Source of the DNA: Gelidibacter japonicus
GTDB lineage: Bacteria; Bacteroidota; Bacteroidia; Flavobacteriales; Flavobacteriaceae
Direction of reading: 5' to 3'
DNA: 64,000 nt
Assembly: GCF_010725055.1 (NCBI RefSeq)
Contig: NZ_BJKB01000013.1
Location: 62,001-126,000 of the forward strand
Below are positions 51,515 through 59,719 of the stretch, one piece after another; position 1 is the first letter of the stretch, and the number at the start of each line of letters is the position of its first letter. Position numbers and translations under genes: made by a program. A model generated the notes under the pieces. The model saw nothing but the letters and a program-made list of their open reading frames with translations. It was not told where the DNA came from and searched no databases.

Positions 51515-53587
51515 ATGGCATTACCTTTATATAACACTAAATATTATCATCGTGATCTTTCATGGTTACGCTTTAACCATCGCGTTTTGCAAGAAGTTGC
51601 AGACAAGCGCAATCCACTTTATGAACGCATCAAGTTCATGGCCATTTTTTCATCCAATTTAGATGAGTTTTTCAGGGTCAGGGTTTCCGATATAAGGCAG
51701 GTCAAGGATTTAGATAAGGCCCTTCGTAAAAAATTGGTCAGCAAACCTAATCGCGTACTCGCCGAAATCAAAGTACAAGTCGATCTGCTCCAAGAGGAAT
51801 TCGGCCAAATTTTTCAGAACGAAATCATCCCGGACTTAAAGAAAGAAGGGATCCATTTGATAAAATATAAGGATTTTTCAGAAGCGCAAAAAAAGGTAGC
51901 TAAAGACTATTTCGAATCTAACCTAAAATCTAAAATTGATTTTAAAAATTCGATTTTTTCGACAAAAGATTCTGTCTTTGTAGAGAACGAAAGCTCCTAT
52001 ATAACAGCATCAATCTCAAAGGATAAATTTCAAGTGGTTCAAATACCAAAAGATGAACCTCGTTTCTTTGTGTTTCCAAGTCTTCATGCAGGTAAGAGTT
52101 CTCAACCAACTATAGAAAACGAAGCGCATTATATCACATTTATTGATGATATCATCAAATACAATCTCTACAGGACGCAACCGGAACTCGACTTATCCTA
52201 TTATGCCATCAAAATATCTCGGGATGCTGAACTTTATATTGAAGATGAGTTTTCTGGTAATCTCATGGAAAAAATTAAAGCATCGCTTCCTATGCGTGAG
52301 ACAGGTCAGGCCACTCGAGTCTTGATTGACAGGCGTATGCCAGAGAGTTTCCAAAAGATCCTGAAAAAAGCTTTGGATGTTACCAATGTAGATGTGGTCT
52401 TAGGAGGCAGTTATCATAATTTTAAGGATTTTTTCAATTTCCCAAATCCAACCAATAAAAACTTTTATTTTGAAGAATTTCCACCACTTGATCATCCGGT
52501 GACTTCAAAGTTTAACTCTATGTTTGAAGCTATTGACACTAAAGATCAATTGGCCCACTATCCCTATCAGTCCTTTGAGCCCGTTATTAAACTGTTGGAG
52601 GAGGCCGCAGAAGACCCGAAAGTGACAACTATAAAGATGACACTTTATCGGGTGGCGGAGGAATCACGTTTAAATAATGCCATTGCAAGAGCTGCCAAAA
52701 ACGGAAAAAAGGTCATTGTTTTTATTGAGGTCAAGGCACGTTTTGATGAAAAAAACAATTTGAAATGGGGTGAGATTTTTAAAGAAAATGGCGCTCAGGT
52801 GATCTACAGCTATCCTGGAATTAAAGTCCATTCCAAAATAATATATATTGAACGTCAAGTTGATGAAGTAATTAAGCCGTATTGCTATATTGGGACCGGA
52901 AATTTTAACGAAAACACGGCAACCCTTTATACCGATTTTGGGTTGATGACCAACAATAAAAAAATTACTGAGGATCTCAATAAGCTGTTTCTGGTCCTGG
53001 AAGGTATTTTTATCGTACCTAAAGCAAAAAAATTATTGATCTCCCCTTTTAACATGCGCAATAAATTTGTGAGTTTGGTTGAACGGGAGATCCACTTGGC
53101 CCAAGCTGGAAAAGAAGCTTATATGATCTTGAAGATGAACAGTCTGGAAGATAAAAAAATGATCAAATTGCTTTATGAAGCCAGCAATAAAGGAGTTAAA
53201 ATCAAATTGTTGGTAAGGGGCATGTGCAGTTTAGTACCAGGAATCAAAGGCCAAAGCAAAAACATAAAGGTCACCAGTATTTTGGATCGGTTTTTAGAAC
53301 ATGGCCGCATTTATATTTTCGGAAATGGAGGTGATGAAAAAATGTATATCGGTTCTGCCGATTGGATGACTCGCAATTTATCCCATCGCATTGAGGTGGT
53401 CACCCCTGTTTTGGATCCTGAGAACTTTAAAATCATAAGGGATGTGATTGACATTGAAATGGCGGACAATGTAAAGGCCCGAATTATTGATGCAGATCAG
53501 AAAAACGAGTACGTAAAAGCCGGAAAAAAACCGGAGATTCGGTCGCAGTATGAGATTTATGAGTATTTCAAGAGGCTGAAATCTTAG
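51515..53587 (+). CDS. ppk1: Polyphosphate kinase 1
   Basis: A 690-residue enzyme making polyphosphate from ATP. N-terminal and head domains: YHRDLSWLRFNHRVLQE (21-37) and FSSNLDEFFRVRVSDI (55-70). The catalytic phosphorylated histidine lies in GIKVHSKIIYIER (H439), and a second conserved histidine in FLEHGRIYIFGNG (about 600). GSADWMTRNLSHRIEVVTPV is also typical. Normal length. It may link to the pyrophosphatases and App1-like gene nearby only by general phosphate metabolism. Confidence 0.95.
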   Translation: MALPLYNTKYYHRDLSWLRFNHRVLQEVADKRNPLYERIKFMAIFSSNLDEFFRVRVSDIRQVKDLDKALRKKLVSKPNRVLAEIKVQVDLLQEEFGQIFQNEIIPDLKKEGIHLIKYKDFSEAQKKVAKDYFESNLKSKIDFKNSIFSTKDSVFVENESSYITASISKDKFQVVQIPKDEPRFFVFPSLHAGKSSQPTIENEAHYITFIDDIIKYNLYRTQPELDLSYYAIKISRDAELYIEDEFSGNLMEKIKASLPMRETGQATRVLIDRRMPESFQKILKKALDVTNVDVVLGGSYHNFKDFFNFPNPTNKNFYFEEFPPLDHPVTSKFNSMFEAIDTKDQLAHYPYQSFEPVIKLLEEAAEDPKVTTIKMTLYRVAEESRLNNAIARAAKNGKKVIVFIEVKARFDEKNNLKWGEIFKENGAQVIYSYPGIKVHSKIIYIERQVDEVIKPYCYIGTGNFNENTATLYTDFGLMTNNKKITEDLNKLFLVLEGIFIVPKAKKLLISPFNMRNKFVSLVEREIHLAQAGKEAYMILKMNSLEDKKMIKLLYEASNKGVKIKLLVRGMCSLVPGIKGQSKNIKVTSILDRFLEHGRIYIFGNGGDEKMYIGSADWMTRNLSHRIEVVTPVLDPENFKIIRDVIDIEMADNVKARIIDADQKNEYVKAGKKPEIRSQYEIYEYFKRLKS

Positions 53588-53787
53588 ATTTTATAGCGTT
53601 GTGGATGAGAGTTGATTACATAAGATTGCGGTCTGAACTCTGCTGAAAGCTATCTAACGAAATCAGTGAGAATCATAAACAATCAGCGTTATCTGCGTTC
53701 TATCAATCAAGAGGCTGGAATACAGACCTGCCCGTTCGGGTTTAGCTGGTGACGTTGAAACTTATTCAGACCTTTCTCAATATCAAG

Positions 53788-53807
53788 ATCCCGCTAAAAT
53801 GCGGGAT
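53788..53807. other. Hairpin in the ppk1/App1 convergent gap
   Basis: ATCCCGC-TAAAAT-GCGGGAT is a perfect 7-bp stem without a T-run in the 259-bp gap between the ppk1 stop and the App1-like stop. Could serve as a weak shared terminator or be a dispersed repeat. Confidence 0.5.
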
Positions 53808-53846
53808 TAGTTCAACCAACTATGTTGTATGCGCACATCGTGCCTG

Positions 53847-54884
53847 TCAAAATAGGGTTTCACTAATAAACCCATTCTCACGGGCATGCTCCATAGCTTG
53901 TTTACTGCTATCCACCAGAAGTACAGGCGTTGTTTTATAATTCTCATATATGCCTTTTACCCGTAGCATTTTCCTTTTGTGTTTAACGCTTCTTAAATAA
54001 ATGGCTAGAATCCGGTCAGGATGAAGCTCTGCTATTTCCAAATAAATATCAGCATCGTGTTCGCCACTGTCACCAATTAAAATGAGTTTCAGTTTCGGAT
54101 AAGTCTTTAAAATGTTCAAAATTTCTTGCTGCTTCCGAGGCTTTTCTTTGTTTTTCTTCCGATTGAGGAAGTTTCCGAAATCGCGAAGGAGAATTGGACC
54201 TTTTGGGAAATTGTTCTTCTTTAAAAAAAATTCCAAGTAGCGATACATATTCCACGGACTATGGCTGACATAAAAGATGGGATTTGCCTCATTGCCAGTT
54301 TTGCCCCGATGCAAAAGATGATAAAATTCAGCAGCACCTTCCAGCGGAGATCGTTTTGAAGCACGTTTCAAAAAAGTATTATAGATGACCCGCCATTTCA
54401 GTGTCGACACCAATCCCGTATGTAAAATGGTATCATCAATATCGCTCGCCACACCAAATGAAACCTCTTTTGAATCCTGTCCCTGACTCAAACCTGGAAT
54501 CAACATTTCTCCAGGAAATCGATTTTCCAATTGAATAATACGCTTGGATGTAAAATCCTTGTACGCCACTTCAAAAGACACCCAACCTTCTTCATTGGCC
54601 AAAACGTCTAAACCTTCCACCTTTTCATCCAAAAGAAAATAACCTTCATCATCGGTCACCGTTTCAAAAATCCGGCCGTCAGATAATTTCAACAGCAACC
54701 TGGCGTGTCTTATTTCATCCGATTCAAAGCGTTTATAGGCATTGATCAATAACTTAATGGGATGCTTACCTTCCAAATCGATAGATTCGTCTTCAAGAGC
54801 CCGTCCTCTTACATACAGATGTGATGAAGTGCCATAACTTTGAAAAACGATGACCTGCAAGGGGTCTTTTTTAAATAATCCCAT
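53847..54884 (-). CDS. App1-like phosphatase (DUF2183 family)
   Basis: A 345-residue protein. The N-terminal 140 residues form a beta domain. The C-terminal HAD-like domain has the DxDDT nucleophile motif in GVASDIDDTILHTGLVSTL (D148, D150) and ILIGDSGEHDADIYLEIA. Yeast App1 is a phosphatidate phosphatase; bacterial substrates are not settled. It follows the DUF4010 gene by 1 bp and is probably translated from the same message. Confidence 0.87.
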   Translation of the reverse strand: MGLFKKDPLQVIVFQSYGTSSHLYVRGRALEDESIDLEGKHPIKLLINAYKRFESDEIRHARLLLKLSDGRIFETVTDDEGYFLLDEKVEGLDVLANEEGWVSFEVAYKDFTSKRIIQLENRFPGEMLIPGLSQGQDSKEVSFGVASDIDDTILHTGLVSTLKWRVIYNTFLKRASKRSPLEGAAEFYHLLHRGKTGNEANPIFYVSHSPWNMYRYLEFFLKKNNFPKGPILLRDFGNFLNRKKNKEKPRKQQEILNILKTYPKLKLILIGDSGEHDADIYLEIAELHPDRILAIYLRSVKHKRKMLRVKGIYENYKTTPVLLVDSSKQAMEHARENGFISETLF

Positions 54885-54885
54885 A

Positions 54886-56151
54886 TTATAAATGCCATGA
54901 ATCCGGCCAAAGCCATAGTATCAGTAATCCTCCAAGAATGGCCGCTCCAAAAAAGAGGGCCATCCATTTTGTCAATTGTTTTGTCCCCAAGATGGCGCAA
55001 AGTACAATCTTGAATAATAAATTGGACAATGAAGCCACGACAATCAAGCGCCAGCCAAAGTTTGCATCCAGTCCGCTTCCAATACTTTTCGAGAGCGACA
55101 AGGTTATGGCATCCTTATTTGCCAAGCCCCCTACAAAAGCGGCAACATACAAACCTTTATCACCTAATTCTTGTTGAGTAAATGCAACCGCCAAAAGAAT
55201 AATGGCATAAATGGCACCAAACATCAGAGCGCTTGTTAGTTGCGCCGGATTTTTTGGTTTTGGCATGTCGTCAGACTTACTTTTCTTATTGATGAGATAA
55301 AAAAGAACGACGGAGAGGCCAATCATCATTAAAAATAAAGCCACGATAGGCAATACGACTTTAGAAAGTTGACTCGGGATAACCGCACCAATTTCTATCA
55401 TTACTCGAACCAACGACACCGTTGCCGCCGAGAAAATGACAAATGCAGAGGCCTTATGAATATTTTTACTTTTTTTGGTGAATCGGGCGTAACTGACTGT
55501 GGTTGCTGTGCTGCTGATAATCCCACCCAAGATGCCGTTGGATAAAATCCCATATTTTTTCCCAATAAATTTATAGATAAAATACCCAATAACGCTGATC
55601 CCGACAATTAAAGTCACCATAAGCCAGATATTCCGTAGATTTAATACGTCGAAGGGTCCGAAGGTTTTATCTGGTAAAATTGGAAGGATAATTAAACTGA
55701 TACCTGCCAAAATCATGATGGCTGAGACATCATTATCTTCCAAATCGCCAATAAACTTATGGAGATGATCTTTAACATAGAGTAGAATGGCAATGGCAGC
55801 ACCCATAATCACACCTACCACACGATCTCCAACCACCAAATAAGCTCCAATGGCAAACATCATCAGGGCGGCCATTTCAGTGGTCTGGCCCATGGTAGGA
55901 TTGTCCTGCTTTTTAAGCTTCATTATATTGGCGGTAATGAGCATAGCCGCCATCGCCAACCCAATAAGAGGCAATACATACGGATTGTCATAAAGCCGTG
56001 TCAAAAAACCAGCAATCACACCTAAAACGGATATAAGCGTAAAGGTTCTAACCCCAGCAATCTGATCCTTATTATGCTTCTCACGCTGCATCCCGACCAG
56101 AAGGCCAAGACCAAATGCGATTCCTAATGTGGTGAGATCCTCATAATTCAT
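54886..56151 (-). CDS. MgtC/SapB N-terminal plus DUF4010 membrane protein
   Basis: A 421-residue integral membrane protein with about twelve helices. The N-terminal part resembles MgtC (DLTTLGIAFGLGLLVGMQRE, AGVRTFTLISVLGVIAGFL). The rest is DUF4010 (ILGGIISSTATTVSYARFTKK, AAFVGGLANKDAITLSLSKS). Function unknown; transport or sensing across the inner membrane is plausible. The next gene encodes the App1-like phosphatase with a 1-bp gap. Confidence 0.85.
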   Translation of the reverse strand: MNYEDLTTLGIAFGLGLLVGMQREKHNKDQIAGVRTFTLISVLGVIAGFLTRLYDNPYVLPLIGLAMAAMLITANIMKLKKQDNPTMGQTTEMAALMMFAIGAYLVVGDRVVGVIMGAAIAILLYVKDHLHKFIGDLEDNDVSAIMILAGISLIILPILPDKTFGPFDVLNLRNIWLMVTLIVGISVIGYFIYKFIGKKYGILSNGILGGIISSTATTVSYARFTKKSKNIHKASAFVIFSAATVSLVRVMIEIGAVIPSQLSKVVLPIVALFLMMIGLSVVLFYLINKKSKSDDMPKPKNPAQLTSALMFGAIYAIILLAVAFTQQELGDKGLYVAAFVGGLANKDAITLSLSKSIGSGLDANFGWRLIVVASLSNLLFKIVLCAILGTKQLTKWMALFFGAAILGGLLILWLWPDSWHL

Positions 56152-56164
56152 AAGGACTAAGTTA

Positions 56165-56205
56165 ATAAAAAAAGAAAAGGCTACATCATGGAGATATAGC
56201 CTTTC
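56165..56205 (-). terminator. Terminator after the membrane pyrophosphatase gene
   Basis: On the minus strand AAAGGCTA...TAGCCTTT (stem arms 56197-56204 and 56176-56183) is followed by TTCTTTTTTTATT. It lies 24 bp after the hppA stop and before the DUF4010 start, separating those transcripts. Confidence 0.8.
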
Positions 56206-56228
56206 TTAAGAATTTTATTACAGATTAT

Positions 56229-58625
56229 TTATTTTTTATTCTCAGCTTGTAATTTGGCAACAGCTGTTTTTACTTCTTCCAAAGTACCTTCGAGAACACT
56301 CTCTTCTTCCATTACTTTACCATTATCCGTAAACGTCTTCGTCACGACAGCTTTAGCATTGTCAGCATCTACAGAAATCATTTCTATTTCTAAGGCCTCT
56401 GTAACGCCATTGGTAGTTTCGACAAATTGTGTACTAGTTACCGTACTTGTGATAGCGTGTCCTCCTAAAATAGGCGCGATTACCAAACCGATCAAACAAG
56501 TCAACTTGATTAAAATGTTCATAGATGGTCCAGACGTATCCTTGAACGGATCTCCAACGGTATCTCCGGTAACGGCTGCTTTATGCGCCTCTGAACCTTT
56601 ATAGGTCATTTCTCCGTTGATCAATACACCAGCCTCAAAAGATTTTTTAGCATTGTCCCAAGCGCCACCAGCGTTATTCTGAAAAATGGCCCAAAGAACA
56701 CCACTCACAGTTACTCCGGCCATATAACCTCCTAACATTTCGGCAATAGCCAAATTATTCATTCCGAAAATCATTGGTACGAAAGCAATGAGCAATGGAA
56801 GGCCAATGGTCAACAAGCCCGGGAGTATCATTTCTCTTAAGGATGCTTCTGTCGAAATAGCCACACATTTATCGTATTGAGGCTTTGCAGTACCTTCCAT
56901 GATCCCTGGGATTTCCCTGAACTGACGGCGGACTTCCTCAACCATCTGCATGGCCGCTTTTCCGACCGCATTCATTGCCAAAGCAGAAAATACTACCGGA
57001 ACCATTCCGCCAACAAACAACATGGCCAACACGGGAGCTTTAAAAATATTAATACCGTCAATTTCCGTAAAAGTAACATAGGCAGCAAATAAGGCCAATG
57101 AGGTCAATGCTGCTGAGGCAATAGCAAAACCTTTACCAGTGGCGGCCGTTGTATTTCCTACGGCATCCAAGATATCAGTACGCTCTCTGACAATAGGATC
57201 TTGCTCACTCATTTCGGCAATACCGCCTGCGTTATCCGCAATCGGTCCGAAGGCGTCAATAGCCAATTGCATTCCTGTGGTTGCCATCATTGCTGATGCC
57301 GCCAAAGCTACTCCGTAAAATCCGGCAAAAGCATAAGATGCCCATATTGCACCCGCAAATAAAAGTATTGAAGGAAATGTAGAAATCATTCCTGTAGCCA
57401 AACCTGCAATAATATTGGTTCCTGCTCCAGTACTTGATTGCTCTACGATTTTTAAGACTGGTTTTTTACCCAATCCTGTGTAAAACTCAGTAATTGAAGA
57501 AATCATCGCCCCGACAAACAATCCGACCAAAGTGGCATAAAACACACGCATGGAAGATATATCTTGAAGGCCTTCACCAAAGAAATCCATTTTCATGGTT
57601 TCCGGCAACATCCAAGTGACCAAAACATAACAAGAAATAGCAACAAGGGCAATAGACACCCAGTTCCCGAGGTTTAAAGCGCCCATAACCTGTGCTTCTT
57701 TGGCATCATTACTTGTGATTTTTACCAACATGGTTCCTATTACCGAAATGATAATACCTGCACCTGCAATGGACATCGGCAATAAGACAGGTCCAATCCC
57801 GCCAAACGCATCTGTAATGGCACCACCCATATCCTTAATTACATAATTCCCTAATACCATAGCCGCTAAAACAGTCGCCACATAAGAACCAAACAAATCG
57901 GCTCCCATCCCGGCAACATCACCTACGTTATCACCCACGTTATCTGCGATGGTTGCAGGGTTCCGCGGATCATCTTCCGGAATACCAGCTTCAACTTTAC
58001 CAACCAAATCAGCTCCAACGTCGGCTGCTTTCGTGTAAATTCCACCACCAACACGAGCAAATAATGCAATAGATTCAGCACCAAGAGAAAACCCTGCAAG
58101 AGTTTCCAAGACGATTGTCATATCCATAGTGTTGGTCCATGTACTATCCATAAAGAACCAAAAGAAAAAGATAAAGAATGCCGTCAAACCCAAAACTGCC
58201 AAACCGGCAACTCCAAGCCCCATCACAGTACCTCCACCAAAAGACACCTTCAGCGCATTTGGCAAACTCGTTTTTGCGGCTTGTGTAGTTCTGACGTTAG
58301 TTTTAGTGGCAATTTTCATTCCAATATTACCAGCAAACGCTGAAAATACTGCCCCAAAAATAAAAGCAATGACAATTAACCAATGGGTTGTTGGCACGAC
58401 AAAAGAAACAATGGCGAGCAAAATACTCACCACGACAACAAAAATAGATAACAAACGATATTCTGCATTTAAGAATGCGAGTGAGCCTTCGTAGATATAA
58501 TCTGAAATTTCTTTCATTCTACCATCTCCTGCATCTTGTTTCAACACCCATGATTTCTTAATGAGCATGTAAATTAACCCTAAGGCCGCCATTGCAATTG
58601 GCATATAAATCATCATTGATTCCAT
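56229..58625 (-). CDS. hppA: Membrane-bound ion-pumping pyrophosphatase
   Basis: A 798-residue protein with about sixteen helices that couples pyrophosphate hydrolysis to H+ or Na+ export. Catalytic loops are intact: GGIYTKAADVGADLVGKVEA, EDDPRNPATIADNVGDNVGD, DAFGPIADNAGGIAEMSEQD and GDTVGDPFKDTSGPSMNILI. Alanine in GNTTAATGKG suggests the K+-dependent class. A hydrophilic tail of about 65 residues (from about 735, ending KLQAENKK) is added at the C terminus. The next gene upstream is the soluble pyrophosphatase. Confidence 0.95.
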   Translation of the reverse strand: MESMMIYMPIAMAALGLIYMLIKKSWVLKQDAGDGRMKEISDYIYEGSLAFLNAEYRLLSIFVVVVSILLAIVSFVVPTTHWLIVIAFIFGAVFSAFAGNIGMKIATKTNVRTTQAAKTSLPNALKVSFGGGTVMGLGVAGLAVLGLTAFFIFFFWFFMDSTWTNTMDMTIVLETLAGFSLGAESIALFARVGGGIYTKAADVGADLVGKVEAGIPEDDPRNPATIADNVGDNVGDVAGMGADLFGSYVATVLAAMVLGNYVIKDMGGAITDAFGGIGPVLLPMSIAGAGIIISVIGTMLVKITSNDAKEAQVMGALNLGNWVSIALVAISCYVLVTWMLPETMKMDFFGEGLQDISSMRVFYATLVGLFVGAMISSITEFYTGLGKKPVLKIVEQSSTGAGTNIIAGLATGMISTFPSILLFAGAIWASYAFAGFYGVALAASAMMATTGMQLAIDAFGPIADNAGGIAEMSEQDPIVRERTDILDAVGNTTAATGKGFAIASAALTSLALFAAYVTFTEIDGINIFKAPVLAMLFVGGMVPVVFSALAMNAVGKAAMQMVEEVRRQFREIPGIMEGTAKPQYDKCVAISTEASLREMILPGLLTIGLPLLIAFVPMIFGMNNLAIAEMLGGYMAGVTVSGVLWAIFQNNAGGAWDNAKKSFEAGVLINGEMTYKGSEAHKAAVTGDTVGDPFKDTSGPSMNILIKLTCLIGLVIAPILGGHAITSTVTSTQFVETTNGVTEALEIEMISVDADNAKAVVTKTFTDNGKVMEEESVLEGTLEEVKTAVAKLQAENKK

Positions 58626-58684
58626 ATTATAGTATTAGATTGGATTGTTTTAAACGGGTGCTAAAGTAATAAAATCAATGAGAA

Positions 58685-58715
58685 ATAAAAAACCCCTTAA
58701 GCTTTATAAGAGGTT
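58685..58715 (-). terminator. Terminator after ppa
   Basis: On the minus strand AACCTCTTA-TAAAGCT-TAAGGGGTT (9 bp, one G-U) is followed by TTTTTATT. It lies between the ppa stop and the hppA start, so the two pyrophosphatases are likely separate transcripts. Confidence 0.8.
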
Positions 58716-58742
58716 CTTGATAATTATATGAAGTGAAATGTC

Positions 58743-59270
58743 CTAAATAGTGAAGTTTCCATTGGTTTTATGCTCACTATTTTCATAACGATCAACGCAT
58801 TTGTTGACGATGTCATAAGCCACTTCTGCAGTGCCCCAACCACCAACATCAACTTTTTTCTTTTCCAAATCTTTATAAACTTGAAAGAAATGCTCTATTT
58901 CCTTAACTTGATGTTGATTTACATCTGATAGATCGTTAAGCGTATTCCAAATAGGGTCTGAAACTGGCACACAGATAATCTTTTCGTCATTTCCCATTTC
59001 GTCCGCCATATGGAAAACACCAATTGGTTTTACTTCCATAACACACATTGGAAATGTTGGTTCGGTTCCTAAAACCAAAACATCCAACGGATCACCGTCC
59101 AAGGCTAAAGTTTCCGGAATAAAGCCATAATCGGCAGGATACATCATGGAAGAAAACAGCAATCGGTCAAAGCGGATTTTCTTTAATTCAAAATCGTATT
59201 CAAATTTGTTTCGGCTTCCTTTAGGTATTTCAATCAATACGTCAAATGTTTTTTTTCCTTTAGCACTCAT
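58743..59270 (-). CDS. ppa: Soluble inorganic pyrophosphatase (family I)
   Basis: A 175-residue cytoplasmic enzyme that hydrolyses pyrophosphate. Metal-binding signature DGDPLDVLVLG (about 65-75), with SRNKFEYD and YPADYGFIPETLA upstream and KKKVDVGGWG later. Normal length. It lies next to the ion-pumping pyrophosphatase gene but has its own promoter and terminator. Confidence 0.96.
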   Translation of the reverse strand: MSAKGKKTFDVLIEIPKGSRNKFEYDFELKKIRFDRLLFSSMMYPADYGFIPETLALDGDPLDVLVLGTEPTFPMCVMEVKPIGVFHMADEMGNDEKIICVPVSDPIWNTLNDLSDVNQHQVKEIEHFFQVYKDLEKKKVDVGGWGTAEVAYDIVNKCVDRYENSEHKTNGNFTI

Positions 59271-59341
59271 GGTGTTTATTTATTTTAATAGCCTTTTGAT
59301 TAGTGGCTTATGTTACTTGATCTTCATTTTTTTGCGGCGTG

Positions 59342-59371
59342 CAAAGATACGGAAGTGTTTGTTATGTACAA
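59342..59371 (-). promoter_or_regulatory. Bacteroidetes-type promoter for ppa
   Basis: TTG (59369-59371), 19-bp spacer and TATCTTTG (59342-59349) on the minus strand; exact TAnnTTTG. RNA would start about 65 nt before ppa. Confidence 0.6.
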
Positions 59372-59719
59372 TTGAATATGGGGCGAATTTTCATTTTGGG
59401 AGGTTAGCGCTCCTAAATTTTAACTCAAAGAACATTGATCACATAAACTTTCTTTGGATAAAAGACAATCAATTCATTTATTGACAATACTATAATGAAA
59501 TCGATGTTTTAGTGGTGTTTAAAAAAATTGCATCGTTACAGATGGGCAATCTACCAATTAATTAAAACATCATCATAGCATTTTTATCTATGACAGGAAG
59601 GTCAGAAAGAATATTTCTGTCCTATCTTAATTTTTAAAAACCATTCAAAAATATGAAGCACATAAGAAATGATGTCAATGTCTTACATAAGATTACCTTA
59701 TGAGCAGGATGACCTAATT
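59372..59719. other. Gene-free region upstream of ppa
   Basis: No ORF worth calling. A short inverted repeat, CAGAAA-GAATA-TTTCTG, lies within about 59602-59635, about 90 bp after the DUF5686 stop, and may help end that transcript, but it lacks a good T-run. Otherwise nothing recognisable. Confidence 0.4.
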
